A DNA stretch of 64,000 bases from Cyanobium sp. FGCU6 (GTDB lineage Bacteria > Cyanobacteriota > Cyanobacteriia > PCC-6307 > Cyanobiaceae): positions 1 to 64,000 of the forward strand of contig JANWUR010000018.1 in assembly GCA_024958655.1 (NCBI GenBank), in the 5' to 3' direction. Made by a program: the position numbers and the translations under genes. The notes beneath the pieces were generated by a model. The model saw only the letters and a list, made by a program, of their open reading frames with translations, had not been told where the DNA came from and did no database searches. Below are positions 42,534-51,546 of this stretch, in pieces; within the stretch, counting starts at the first letter, position 1; each line of letters starts with the position of its first letter.

Positions 42534-43658
42534 TCAGCCTCCCACCTCCTCCTCCCGCGGCAGGAACACCTCCAGCAGGGCGCCGCCGCCCGGATGGTTG
42601 CCCGCCTGCACCCGGCCGCCGTGGGTCACCACGATCTGCTGCACGATCGCCAGCCCCAGTCCGCTGCCGCCCCGGCTGCTGCGCACCCGCGCCGGGTCGC
42701 CGCGGTAGAAGCGCTCGAACAGGTGCTGCCGGTCTTCCTCGCTCAGGCCCGCTCCCTGATCGCGCACGCTCAGCCGGCACCAGCCCGGCGATTCCTGAAG
42801 CCCCACCTGCACCAGTCCACCATCGGGGCTGTGGCGCACAGCGTTGTCGAGCAGGTTGAGCAGCAGCCGATGCAGCCGCGATGGATCGCCCGCCACGGTG
42901 AGACTGGCCAGCGGCGACTCCAGCCGGATCCCCCGCTGCTCCGCCAGCGGCCGCAGGCCGTTCCACACCTGCTGCACCAGGGCCGCCAGGTCCACCGCTT
43001 CCCGCCGCAGGCCGCCGCCGGGCAGCGTGTTCTCCAGTCGCGACAGCTCCAGCAGATCCCCCACCAGCTCCTGCAGCCGCAGCAGCTCCCGCTGCAGCCG
43101 CTCCACCAGCACCACGTTGCCGCTGTTGACCCGGGCGGCCAGGCTGTCGCCCACCAGCAGCAGGGCCGTGAGCGGCGTCTTGAGCTCGTGGGCCACATCG
43201 CTCACCCAGCGCTCCTGCTGCTCCAGCTGGGCCTCGAGCGAGCGGCGGCTCTGGAGCAGCACAGCCACCCAGTTCTGTTCGCCCGGCAGGGCCACCAGTT
43301 CCAGCTCCTCCTCGCCCGGCTGCCAGGCCAGCCGCTGAGGCCGACCGAGGCGGCGGGCGTCGCGCACCAGCGCCTCCACCTCCGGCGCCGGGCAGACCGC
43401 CGCCAGTGGGGCCCGGGGCAGCGGTGGAAGCGACGGGGCCGTGGTGGCCGACACCTGCAGCAGTCGCTCCGCCCGCGGATTGATCAGACGTACGTTTTCC
43501 TCCCCATCCACGATCAGCCAGCCTCCCGGCGCCGCCTGGATCCACTGGCGCAGCTGGGCCAGGCCCGGGCCGGCACCCCGCCGTTCCCCTCGCCGCGAGC
43601 GGCGTCCGAGCCACCAGCCCAGCACCAGGGCGGCGAAGGCCGTCAGCAGCAGATCCAT
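42534..43658 (-). CDS. sphS: Phosphate-type sensor histidine kinase (SphS/PhoR-like)
   Basis: A 374-residue kinase with a short hydrophobic N-terminus (MDLLLTAFAALVLGWWLG), a PAS-like domain (WLIVDGEENVRLINPRAERL), the phosphoacceptor SDVAHELKTPL and the ATPase boxes (NLLDNAVRHS, DQGAGLS, GSGLGLAIVQQIV). The regulator gene precedes it by 11 bases. The architecture matches cyanobacterial SphS/PhoR, which senses phosphate starvation. The assignment rests on architecture and on the partner. Confidence 0.75.
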   Translation of the reverse strand: MDLLLTAFAALVLGWWLGRRSRRGERRGAGPGLAQLRQWIQAAPGGWLIVDGEENVRLINPRAERLLQVSATTAPSLPPLPRAPLAAVCPAPEVEALVRDARRLGRPQRLAWQPGEEELELVALPGEQNWVAVLLQSRRSLEAQLEQQERWVSDVAHELKTPLTALLLVGDSLAARVNSGNVVLVERLQRELLRLQELVGDLLELSRLENTLPGGGLRREAVDLAALVQQVWNGLRPLAEQRGIRLESPLASLTVAGDPSRLHRLLLNLLDNAVRHSPDGGLVQVGLQESPGWCRLSVRDQGAGLSEEDRQHLFERFYRGDPARVRSSRGGSGLGLAIVQQIVVTHGGRVQAGNHPGGGALLEVFLPREEEVGG

Positions 43659-43669
43659 TCGGGCCGTGG

Positions 43670-44362
43670 TCAGCCGAAGCGGTAGCCGAAGCCCCGCACC
43701 GTGATCAGGTGCTCGGGCGCCGACGGGTTGACCTCCAGCTTCTCGCGCAGCCAGCGGATGTGCACATCCACGGTTTTGCTGTCACCGAAGTAGTCGAAGC
43801 CCCACACCTGCTCGAGCAGCTTGTCGCGGCTCCACACCCGCCGCGGATGCTGCATGAACAGCTCCAGCAGCCGGTATTCCTTCGGCGAGAGGTTCACCTC
43901 CTGCCCGTCACGGGTGACGCGGCACTCCTCCGGATAGAGGCGAAGGTTGGCGTGCTCCAGCACCCGCACCATCGGCTGGGGGGTGGCGCTGCGCCTGAGC
44001 AGGGCCCGGCAGCGGGCTACCAGCTCGCGCATGCCGAAGGGTTTGGTGAGGTAGTCGTCGGCCCCCACCTCCAGGCCCAGCACCCGGTCGGTCTCGCTGT
44101 CGCGGGCGCTCACCACCAGGATCGGCGTACCGTCGCCCGCCTGGCGCAGCTGGCGGCAGATCTCCATCCCCCCAAGGCCGGGCAGCATCAGATCGAGAAC
44201 CACCAAGGCGAAGCGCTGGCCGCTGGCCGCCTGGCGCAGGGTGTCGAGGGCTTCCCGCCCATTGCCGCAGGCGGTCACCGCATAGCCCTCGAGCAGCAGA
44301 GCATCGCGGATCGTTTCGCGGATCGTCTCGTCGTCCTCGACGACCAGCAGGGAGGCAGTCAT
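43670..44362 (-). CDS. sphR: OmpR/PhoB-family response regulator (SphR/PhoB-like)
   Basis: A 230-residue regulator from ATG 44362. The receiver domain has ESDD-type acidic residues (LLVVEDDE), the phospho-Asp in VVLDLMLPGL and the Lys in LTKPFGMREL. The winged-helix domain includes LSPKEYRLLELFMQHPRRVW and SKTVDVHIRWLREKLEVNPS, typical of PhoB. It would bind Pho boxes of the CTTAACC type such as the one upstream of pstS at 61606-61624. Confidence 0.8.
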   Translation of the reverse strand: MTASLLVVEDDETIRETIRDALLLEGYAVTACGNGREALDTLRQAASGQRFALVVLDLMLPGLGGMEICRQLRQAGDGTPILVVSARDSETDRVLGLEVGADDYLTKPFGMRELVARCRALLRRSATPQPMVRVLEHANLRLYPEECRVTRDGQEVNLSPKEYRLLELFMQHPRRVWSRDKLLEQVWGFDYFGDSKTVDVHIRWLREKLEVNPSAPEHLITVRGFGYRFG

Positions 44363-44427
44363 CGCCCCATTCTCCACAGGCAGCGCGGTGCCCCAGAACA
44401 GCGAGGACCTCGGCGTGATGGTCTGGC

Positions 44428-45063
44428 TCAACGGGGGCGCGGCAGGTGGGTCACCACCAGGCGACGCCGCTCGTCGATCTGCAGCCAGCCCTCCTCCTTC
44501 AGGGTGCCGATCACCCGGGTGACGGTGACCCGCGTGGTGGCCAGGGCGCTGGCGATCTCCTGATGGGTGAGGCGCAGGTTCAACCGCAGGCCGTCGTCGC
44601 AGGGATGGCCGTACTCGCTCGCGAGCAGCTCGAGGAAACCCCGCACCCTCTCCTCCACACGCCGCAGGCCCATCAGCGCCAGCAGGGCCTGGCTCTGGCG
44701 GTGGCGCAGGGTCACCGCCTGCAGCAGCGCCGAAGCCAGGGCCGGATCCTGATGGATCTCGCTGCTGGAGAGGCAGAGAAGATCGCTGGCGCAGAGGGTG
44801 CGGGCTTCCTGGGCCTCCACCCCCGAGAGCGGATCGCCGAATGGCTCGTTCGGGCCGGCGAGTCCGAGCAGCAGGTCGTCGCCGTGGATCGTGATCGCCC
44901 CCAGTTTCACCATCCCCCGCACCACCAGCCAGACGTGGTTGCGCAGCAGCGGGACGCTGCTGCCGGCGGGCAGGGAAACCAGGCTGCGGCGGCGGTAACA
45001 GGATTCGAGCAGGTCGCGGAAGCCGTCCTGGGCTCCTGCTTCACGGAAGGGCGTGAGCACCAT
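44428..45063 (-). CDS. Crp/Fnr-family transcription regulator
   Basis: About 211 residues from ATG 45063; a GTG at 45102 would add 13. An N-terminal effector-type barrel (LVSLPAGSSVPLLRNHVWLV, LLGLAGPNEPFGD) is followed by the Crp helix-turn-helix LTHQEIASALATTRVTVTRV. The cAMP-binding residues of true CRP are not evident. It lies upstream of the phosphate two-component genes on the same strand and has a half Pho-box upstream, so a PtrA-like phosphate-stress role is possible but unproven. NtcA is unlikely given the divergent barrel. Confidence 0.75.
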   Translation of the reverse strand: MVLTPFREAGAQDGFRDLLESCYRRRSLVSLPAGSSVPLLRNHVWLVVRGMVKLGAITIHGDDLLLGLAGPNEPFGDPLSGVEAQEARTLCASDLLCLSSSEIHQDPALASALLQAVTLRHRQSQALLALMGLRRVEERVRGFLELLASEYGHPCDDGLRLNLRLTHQEIASALATTRVTVTRVIGTLKEEGWLQIDERRRLVVTHLPRPR

Positions 45064-45136
45064 GGGGGCGGCCGTCGAGGTTGGCGGAAGTGTATGGAGC
45101 ACGACCGGCGATCTCGATCAAGCCGTGGTACGGGTC

Positions 45137-45144
45137 GGGTTAAG
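45137..45144 (-). promoter_or_regulatory. Half Pho-box upstream of the Crp/Fnr regulator gene
   Basis: On the minus strand CTTAACCC fits one repeat of the cyanobacterial Pho box. After three bases the next octamer, CCGTACCA, agrees only partly. It lies about 75 bases upstream of ATG 45063. Confidence 0.35.
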
Positions 45145-45158
45145 AGTGGGCAAAGCCC

Positions 45159-46910
45159 TCATCGGCCCGGCGCCAGCGCCTGCCCGCCCACGCCCGCGGG
45201 CTGGCAGCGCCACAGGTTCAGGCCCTCGGCGGCGTCGATCCAGCGGCAGTCGATGCTGCCCGGGGCATCGCCGCCCCTTCGCAGCACCCAGGCGTCGCCC
45301 TGGGGGGCGGTGCGGAGGTCGCCGTCGTCGCTGGCGGAGCGGATGCGCTGGCCGGCGTACCAGCTCAGGCTCGGCCGTTCCGATTCCTGCCACAGCATCA
45401 CCGGCTGGGCCTGCCAGCGGCGGGTCAGGGCCGCCACCGGCGGCGTGGCCCAGGTTTCATTGAGCTCCCACAGCCACAGGGGCGAGACCATCAGCGCCAT
45501 CAGCCCCAGGCCGCTGCCCGCCACCATCGCCAGGCCGCCGAGGCGGCGCCGCCCGCCGGCGCCCCGGAGCAGCAGCAGGCCCCCGGCGCACCAGCCGCCA
45601 CCGGCCGCCACCAGCACCCCCCGGTAGGGCGCCAGCGCCGCCGCCGGGCCGACGGGCAGCAGGGAGGTGAGGCCGGCCAGCAGCAGGGCGGCGCCGAGGG
45701 CGGCCCACAGCAGGGGCACCCTCCTCAGGATCGCGGCTCCGGGGGGCGAGTCCACCAGGCTGCGGCGGTCGACCAGCCAGGCGAGCACCGGGCCCACCAG
45801 CAGGGCGAAGGGCAGCCAGAGGGGATGGCCGTACCAGGGCAGCTGGGTGCGCAGTGGCAGGATCACCGCCGCCATTCCGAACTGCAGCAGCAACGGCCAG
45901 CGCCCGGCCGGGGTTCCCCGCTGGCGCCAGGCCAGGAGCACGCCGAAGGGCCAGAGCACCAGCCACGGCCAGCCGCCTTCGAGGATCTCGGTGAGCGGCA
46001 CCCGCCAGCCCAGATCACTGCCCTCGCCCGCTGCCAGCAGCACGCGGCCGGCGCCGTCGCCCCACCACAGCCACAGGGCGCCATCGCCGCGCATCGAGGC
46101 GTGCCAGAGGTGCCAGCCGAGCCCCGGCAACAGGCCCGCCAGCAGCAGCGGCAGCCAGCGGCGCAGCGCCCTGGCCGCCAGAGGGCTGACCGCGAGGGTG
46201 CGGCCTGCGAGAGGATGGCGGGGGTCGATCGCCATCCCCGTAAGGCCGAGGGCGAGCACCGGCAGCAGCATCGGCGCCTTGAGCAGCAGCAGACCGCTGC
46301 CCGCCAGGCCCCCCAGCAGCGCCGGCCGCGGGTCCCATGGGCGACGGTTCAGGTGCAGCAGACACAGCCACAGGGCGGCGATCAGAGTGAGCTGAGTGCC
46401 ATCGAGCATCGCCAGCCTGCCGTGGCGGGCCACCGGCAGCAGGCAGAGCAGCACCGCGGCGGTGGCCAGCGCCGGCAGCCGCCGACCCGGCCGCAGTTCC
46501 GCCTGGATCAGCCCCCCCAGCGGCACCACCAGGGTGGAGAGCAGGGCGGGCACCAGGCGCACCATCCAGGCCGGCGGCGGCAGCGGAACCCCGCCGGTGG
46601 CCGCCGCCGTCACCTCCGCGGCCTCCGGCCGCAGCAGCACCAGCAGGCCGGCGATCAGCCAGTGCAGACCCGGGGGCTTGTTCAGATAGTCACCGCCCCA
46701 GAAGGTGGGCAGCAGCGGCGAGCCATCGCCCCCCTGGCTGAGCTCCAGGGCCACCCGGGCGACGATGCCCTCGTCCCAGTCGCGCAGCGGCAGACCACCC
46801 AGGCCGGTGAGGGCCAGCAGCACCGCCGCCAGCCACAGCAGAGCCAGCGGCAGCCCCAGGGTGGAGCGGGCCGCGGGGCCGGCGGAAGACGTGGAGACAA
46901 TGGGCGTCAC
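45159..46910 (-). CDS. Glycosyltransferase family 39 (ArnT/PMT-like) membrane protein
   Basis: A 583-residue protein from GTG 46910 with about a dozen membrane helices. The first periplasmic loop carries the acidic catalytic pair in LPLRDWDEGIVARVALELSQ, and YLNKPPGLHWLIAG follows as in ArnT-type enzymes. Such enzymes use polyprenyl-phosphate sugars to glycosylate lipids or proteins on the periplasmic side. The acceptor is unknown. Confidence 0.85.
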   Translation of the reverse strand: MTPIVSTSSAGPAARSTLGLPLALLWLAAVLLALTGLGGLPLRDWDEGIVARVALELSQGGDGSPLLPTFWGGDYLNKPPGLHWLIAGLLVLLRPEAAEVTAAATGGVPLPPPAWMVRLVPALLSTLVVPLGGLIQAELRPGRRLPALATAAVLLCLLPVARHGRLAMLDGTQLTLIAALWLCLLHLNRRPWDPRPALLGGLAGSGLLLLKAPMLLPVLALGLTGMAIDPRHPLAGRTLAVSPLAARALRRWLPLLLAGLLPGLGWHLWHASMRGDGALWLWWGDGAGRVLLAAGEGSDLGWRVPLTEILEGGWPWLVLWPFGVLLAWRQRGTPAGRWPLLLQFGMAAVILPLRTQLPWYGHPLWLPFALLVGPVLAWLVDRRSLVDSPPGAAILRRVPLLWAALGAALLLAGLTSLLPVGPAAALAPYRGVLVAAGGGWCAGGLLLLRGAGGRRRLGGLAMVAGSGLGLMALMVSPLWLWELNETWATPPVAALTRRWQAQPVMLWQESERPSLSWYAGQRIRSASDDGDLRTAPQGDAWVLRRGGDAPGSIDCRWIDAAEGLNLWRCQPAGVGGQALAPGR

Positions 46911-47065
46911 ACAGGCGATCCATGGGGTCGGCGCGACCTTGAAGGCCCGGGATTAACGGCCTGTTATCGATCGTTTCGTCTGGTGCCGCAGGCGACGGAC
47001 TCCCTGCCATCGGGGACACCGGTCCCGGCTTCCCGGTAGGAAGGAGGGTGTCCGCCCCGCTCCCC

Positions 47066-48415
47066 ATGGACGCCACACCCGCCCCCCCTGACCAGGCAGC
47101 GGTGCCGCTCACCATCGCCTTCTTCGGCCTCGGGGCCGTGGGCTCCTCGATGCTGATCTGCCTTTCGGAGCTGGCGGAGCGCGATGCGGTGCCGCTGCGC
47201 TTCGTGGTGGTCGTGCTCAATGTCGAGCTGGCCCGCGACGCCCTGTTCCACGCCGAGCGCCTCTTCGATCGCATCGACTTCATCGGCCTGAGCGATTTCG
47301 CTCCCCTGTTCGATGGCACCGCCCCGGAGCGCGAGCGGCTGGCGGGTGCCCATGTGCTGGTGAACGCCGCCCATCCCGGCTTCAATCGCCCCCTGCTCGA
47401 TCTGGGCCTTGCCCTCGATGCCCACGTGGTGGATCTGGCCTCGGACATGTACGACGCCGAGACCGAGCGCAGCCTCACCTTCTCCCAGTACGCCCTCGAT
47501 GAGGCCTACCGCGCCAGCGGCCGCGCTGCTCTGATCAATCTCGGCATCTCCCCTGGCGTCACCAACTTCCTCATCGGCCTGCGCCTGCATCAGTTGCGCG
47601 GCTCGCGTCGCCGCGACCTGGAGATCGAGAGCGTGGATCTCTATCTGCTCGAAGACATCGACGCCGACGAGATCGTGTTCTCCTGGTCGCCGCTGGTGGC
47701 ACTGGAGGAGCTGGCGGAGCGGCCGCGGCTGCTCCGCGACGGCCGCATCCAGGTGCTCGAGCCCTTCAGCGCTGCCCGCGAGCACCACTTCCCCGGCGAG
47801 GTGGAGGCCACCCGCCAGTACCCCCTCTATCAGGAGGAGCTGCTGTCGCTGCACCGCTCCTTCCCAGAGATCGAGTCGATCGGCGTGTACACCGGTGGCT
47901 CTGAGGTGGAGCTGGTGAAGGCCCTGTTCCAGCTCAACCTGCTCTCCAAGCGCACCCTGCCCCAGCAGAGCGAGCTCACGGTGGAGGCGATGGTGCGGGC
48001 GATCCTGCCCGGCATGAACAAGCCGCGCCGGATCGAGGAGTACCTGCGCAGCGGCGTGATCCGCCGCGCCCATTTCGCCGCCGCCGCCGAGATCCGCTAC
48101 ACCGAGAACGTGCGCAACGACCGCCAGGTGACGGTGGAGACGGTGGGGCTCAGCTTCCTGCGGTATCAGGGCCTGCTCGGCAGTCCCTACGCCGGCGCCA
48201 CCTACATCTCCTATCCCACCGCCGTGGGCGCGGCGATCCTGGCCTGGCATGCCCTCGGCTTCCTGCGCGAGGACGGCGGCAGCCTGGAAGGGGTGATCAG
48301 CGGCGAGGATCTGGCCCGGCTGCTGCCCCAGTCGCGCGCCGACGCGATCCGCCGTGATCTTGTGGCCTGGGATATCGACCTGTTCGAGACGGTGCGGGAC
48401 GCCACCCCTGTGTAG
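47066..48415 (+). CDS. Saccharopine dehydrogenase-like NAD(P)-binding protein
   Basis: About 449 residues from ATG 47066, or 455 from GTG 47048. The Rossmann motif is IAFFGLGAVGSSM, followed by VNAAHPGFNRPLLDLGLALD and VVDLASDMYD. The domain GISPGVTNFLIGLRLHQL is typical of saccharopine-dehydrogenase/homospermidine-synthase-like proteins. It could act in lysine or polyamine metabolism; the substrate is not fixed by sequence. It is divergent from the GT39 gene. Confidence 0.8.
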   Translation: MDATPAPPDQAAVPLTIAFFGLGAVGSSMLICLSELAERDAVPLRFVVVVLNVELARDALFHAERLFDRIDFIGLSDFAPLFDGTAPERERLAGAHVLVNAAHPGFNRPLLDLGLALDAHVVDLASDMYDAETERSLTFSQYALDEAYRASGRAALINLGISPGVTNFLIGLRLHQLRGSRRRDLEIESVDLYLLEDIDADEIVFSWSPLVALEELAERPRLLRDGRIQVLEPFSAAREHHFPGEVEATRQYPLYQEELLSLHRSFPEIESIGVYTGGSEVELVKALFQLNLLSKRTLPQQSELTVEAMVRAILPGMNKPRRIEEYLRSGVIRRAHFAAAAEIRYTENVRNDRQVTVETVGLSFLRYQGLLGSPYAGATYISYPTAVGAAILAWHALGFLREDGGSLEGVISGEDLARLLPQSRADAIRRDLVAWDIDLFETVRDATPV

Positions 48416-48448
48416 GGACCTGCCGCTGGCAGAGCGACCCTGGCGAAG

Positions 48449-49327
48449 TCAGAACATCAAGCTTACATCTTTTTCTACAGCGGATAATTCTCGTGCTTTT
48501 GACTGGAGGTGTTTGAGGAGATGGGTAAATCTGGGGTGATCCGCATAGGTTCGCTTGACGACAATGGTGTCTCCGACATCGAGCGATAAATCAATGGGCA
48601 GGTTGATTGCGGGAAACTCAAACACCCTTTCTGTGAAGGCTGTGGCGTAGCCTACGGTTGCCTGGTCTTCCGTCATTCCTTCCCATTTGGAATAGTCGTA
48701 GCGGCTGTGCAGTGTTTGGGTGTTCCAAAGTCCCAGCGCGCAGAGTTGCTTCTGGACTTCGGGGAAGGCGCCATCTTTCAGGGCCAGGCAGGGATAGTTC
48801 CTGACATCATCCAGTGTGACCTTGTTTCCCATCCGTGCAAGGGGATGAAACTTTGATACGGCAAGTCGCATCGGTAGCCTTGTCAGGTGAAATGATGCCA
48901 GGTCGGGATCATCTTGCTTGGGAACATCTGGATAAGCGCCAATCCAGACATCAATGACCCCGGTCTTAAGGTGAGCGATGGGAAAACGAATCTCTGCAAA
49001 ATCAAAGTTGCCAGCGATGAAGCCTGCTGGGGCTGGTTGAAGGTAGAGTGGTCCTGAGAAGTATTGTGCTTCAATTCGGAGTGGGAGCGGGTTGCGCCAT
49101 CTGTATTCCTGGTGAATCTTTCGTTCGAGATTGAGGAAGTAATCATCGCCGATGATGGCCCATTCCCCCTCCTCTTTCTTGAGGCTAATGTCAAAGGCTT
49201 CGCAGACTCTCTTCGTCGTTCGACAGATTGTGGCCTGGGTTCGATTCAGTTTCTGTGCGGCATTCTCTCCGGTCCGAAGCCAGATCAGAAAGTCAAGGCA
49301 GTCAAGATCGTTAACTTCAACGACCAT
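48449..49327 (-). CDS. LysR-type transcription regulator, compositionally atypical
   Basis: A 292-residue protein. The N-terminus (LDFLIWLRTGENAAQKLNRT followed by QATICRTTKRVCEAF) is a shortened LysR-like winged helix, and the rest is a LysR effector domain (VIDVWIGAYPDVP, FHPLARMGNKVTLDDVRNYP). Codon use is visibly more AT-rich than that of its neighbours, suggesting transfer from another lineage. No divergent target gene is obvious; the Nit1 cluster lies beyond it. Confidence 0.75.
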   Translation of the reverse strand: MVVEVNDLDCLDFLIWLRTGENAAQKLNRTQATICRTTKRVCEAFDISLKKEEGEWAIIGDDYFLNLERKIHQEYRWRNPLPLRIEAQYFSGPLYLQPAPAGFIAGNFDFAEIRFPIAHLKTGVIDVWIGAYPDVPKQDDPDLASFHLTRLPMRLAVSKFHPLARMGNKVTLDDVRNYPCLALKDGAFPEVQKQLCALGLWNTQTLHSRYDYSKWEGMTEDQATVGYATAFTERVFEFPAINLPIDLSLDVGDTIVVKRTYADHPRFTHLLKHLQSKARELSAVEKDVSLMF

Positions 49328-49552
49328 TGCCTTGCTCGCTGAACAAACTAACCGAACTTAACAGCTGGCGCACCCCGGCGTGCCTTCGGCTAATGCGCAA
49401 TTCGTATCCAGGTCACGCGGATGCGCCGGGCATTCCTGTCAGGCCTTGAGCGCGCTCGTTCCTTGCTGGGCCTTGATGGCTGGGACGGTTTACCGGGTGG
49501 CTCAAGCGGTGCATGCCGCTCCAGGGCTTTCACCGCTTCCCTTAAGTGTGAT

Positions 49553-49834
49553 CTAGTTGGATCTCCTGGTGATCTTCACCTGCTGGTCGGTGGCATAGCC
49601 CGCCACCTGGCGACGCAGCTTCTCCCGCTCCTCATCGGTGCGCGTGCAGGCGAAGCCGTAGCGGGCGCGTACCCGCTCCGAGGCCTGGCGCAGAGCCTCC
49701 ACCCCCCGTTGCTCCAACTCCCCCACCGACAGGCTGGTGCCGGGGGGCAGGTGCTCGAGGATCACGGTGGAGGGTGAGTAGAGCTCGCTGGTGCGGCCGT
49801 CGGGCCACTGCAGGGTGAGCAGAACTTCCGGCAC
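49553..49834 (-). CDS. Nit1-cluster small protein, MSMEG_0570 family
   Basis: A 93-residue protein beginning MPEVLLTLQWPDGRTSELYS and continuing LSVGELEQRGVEALRQASER. This matches the small nitrogen-starvation-response family that accompanies Nit1 nitrilase clusters. The biochemical role is unknown. It is the last gene of the minus-strand cluster, separated from the AIR-synthase-like gene by 96 bases. Confidence 0.82.
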   Translation of the reverse strand: MPEVLLTLQWPDGRTSELYSPSTVILEHLPPGTSLSVGELEQRGVEALRQASERVRARYGFACTRTDEEREKLRRQVAGYATDQQVKITRRSN

Positions 49835-49930
49835 GGAGGAAGGGGGGATCGATCGATCGGCTGATCCTGGCGTTGCCGCTCCGCCCGCATGGTCGTGTCG
49901 GCGACGCTGTGGTGATCAACGCCCCGGCCC

Positions 49931-50914
49931 TCAGCCTGAAAGGGCGGTGAAGCCGGTCAGCGGCTCCTGCGCCTGCCACAGGGGGCACGTCTCGCCCCCA
50001 CCATGGAGCTCAACTGCGGCGGTGCCTGCCGCGAACGCTCCGATCGGGGTGCACTGCAGCTCGGACCAGGGAGCGCACAGCCGCTGCAGCGCCGCCAGCC
50101 GCTCCGGCCGCACGGCCAGCAGGTAACCGAAGCTGGGGAAACAGGTGAGCCAGGCTTCCAGCTCCACCCCGGCCGGCGGCGCGATCGCCTCCAGATCCAG
50201 CTGCAGCCTGCAGCCCGCTGCCTCAGCGAACATCGCCGCCGTGCCCGCCAGGCCGCCCATGCTGATGTCCTTGGCGCCGTGGGCCAGTTCCGCCGCCGCC
50301 AGTTGCGGCAACAGGGCGAGCTGCCGGCGCAGCCACCGCGGCTCGGCCGCGGTGGCCGCATCCCAGAACGGGTAGTGGCGGTGGAAGCGGCCGGCCGTGT
50401 TCACCAGCAGCACGCAGGCATCGCCAGGTACGGCGGCGCGGGCCGAGAGCACCGGCCCTTCGGCCACCCCCAGCACCGCCACCGACAACGCGTCGTAAGG
50501 GCTCTGCAGATTGGTGTGGCCGCCCACCACCGGCACACCGAATCGCTCGGCGGCAGCCCCTAGCCCCGCCAGCAACGGCTCCGCCCGCTCGCCACCCCTG
50601 CACCACAGGCTGTTCACCACCGCCAGCGGCCGGCCGCCCATCGCGGCGATATCGCTGAGGTTCACCAGCACGCCGCACCAGCCGGCGAACCAGGGGTCCT
50701 CCGCCACCAGCGCCGGCGCCATCCCCTCGCAGGCCAGCAGCAGAGCACCCGGCTGGGGGGGCAGCAGGGCGGCATCGTCGCCCAGGGCGGCAGCTGGCCC
50801 GAGGGCGGGGAAGGGCTGGTGGGGAAAGGCGGTCGCCGGGGCCTGGATGTCGCGCTTGCCCAGCAGGCCCGACTGCAGCCGCAGTCGTTCGACCAGCTCC
50901 GCCAGGACGCTCAT
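49931..50914 (-). CDS. AIR synthase-like protein of the Nit1 cluster (Sll0787 family)
   Basis: A 327-residue protein from ATG 50914, which overlaps the acetyltransferase stop (ATGA). It has the PurM/SelD-type ATP-binding layout: ALGDDAALLPPQPGALLLAC, GVLVNLSDIAAMGGRPLAVV, PVVGGHTNL and AHGAKDISMGGLAGTAAMFA. PurM-fold enzymes phosphorylate and activate carbonyl oxygens or selenide. In the Nit1 cluster the substrate is unknown. Confidence 0.9.
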   Translation of the reverse strand: MSVLAELVERLRLQSGLLGKRDIQAPATAFPHQPFPALGPAAALGDDAALLPPQPGALLLACEGMAPALVAEDPWFAGWCGVLVNLSDIAAMGGRPLAVVNSLWCRGGERAEPLLAGLGAAAERFGVPVVGGHTNLQSPYDALSVAVLGVAEGPVLSARAAVPGDACVLLVNTAGRFHRHYPFWDAATAAEPRWLRRQLALLPQLAAAELAHGAKDISMGGLAGTAAMFAEAAGCRLQLDLEAIAPPAGVELEAWLTCFPSFGYLLAVRPERLAALQRLCAPWSELQCTPIGAFAAGTAAVELHGGGETCPLWQAQEPLTGFTALSG

Positions 50915-51543
50915 GCCGCCCGCAGCTGCGGGCGCCGCTCGCGGGCCGGCTGGTAGTAGGCCAGATCGGCCTCCATCAGATGGTGGGCGATGCCGCGGAT
51001 CTCCAGTTCGTCGGTGGAGCGCCAGTGCAGGCGCTGGAAGAAGCGCACGTTCTGGATCTGCACCGTGGCCAGAAAGCGGTCGCAACCCCAGCCGTTGGCC
51101 GTGGTCACCGCCTTCCAGATCAGCCCCTTGCCGATCTGGTTGTGACGGCGGAAGTCGGCATCGACCCCCAGCCGGCCGCCGTACCAGAGCCGCGGGCTCT
51201 TCTCCAGGATCCGCACCACCCCCACCAGGTCGCCTCCGCGTTCGGCTCCATGGTTCACGGCGGCGATCGGGTAGGCGATCGCGTCGAGATCGTCGCGGTC
51301 GTGCTCCTCGAACAGGTGCTGCTCCTGGCAGAAGATGCGGCTGCGCAGCTGCCAGTAGCGCTCCAGCAGCCGTGCACCGGGCCGCAGCAGATGGAAGGAG
51401 AAGCGATCGGAGCTGGCGGTGGGCGACAGGCGGAAGTCATCGGCGTCGACGCCGATGCCCCAGCGCACCGAGGGGGTGAAGGCCGAGGGTGAGGAACTGG
51501 TGCTGCGGCCGATGTCGTGGCTGGCGGGATCGATGAAGAACAT
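50911..51543 (-). CDS. GNAT acetyltransferase of the Nit1 cluster (MSMEG_0567/Sll0786 family)
   Basis: A 210-residue protein. The N-acetyltransferase core shows RSRIFCQEQHLFEEHDRDDL, LVGVVRILEKSPRLWYGGRL and the CoA-binding RRHNQIGKGLIWKAV. It starts 3 bases after the radical SAM stop and overlaps the AIR synthase-like gene. The substrate is unknown; it probably modifies an intermediate of the cluster pathway. Confidence 0.88.
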   Translation of the reverse strand: MFFIDPASHDIGRSTSSSPSAFTPSVRWGIGVDADDFRLSPTASSDRFSFHLLRPGARLLERYWQLRSRIFCQEQHLFEEHDRDDLDAIAYPIAAVNHGAERGGDLVGVVRILEKSPRLWYGGRLGVDADFRRHNQIGKGLIWKAVTTANGWGCDRFLATVQIQNVRFFQRLHWRSTDELEIRGIAHHLMEADLAYYQPARERRPQLRAA

Positions 51544-51546
51544 GGT

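Noticed and set aside
41310-43685. Very long plus-strand open frame across the aminotransferase and kinase genes
   Set aside because: It is Arg/Gln/His-rich, without domains, and opposite two clearly recognised genes.
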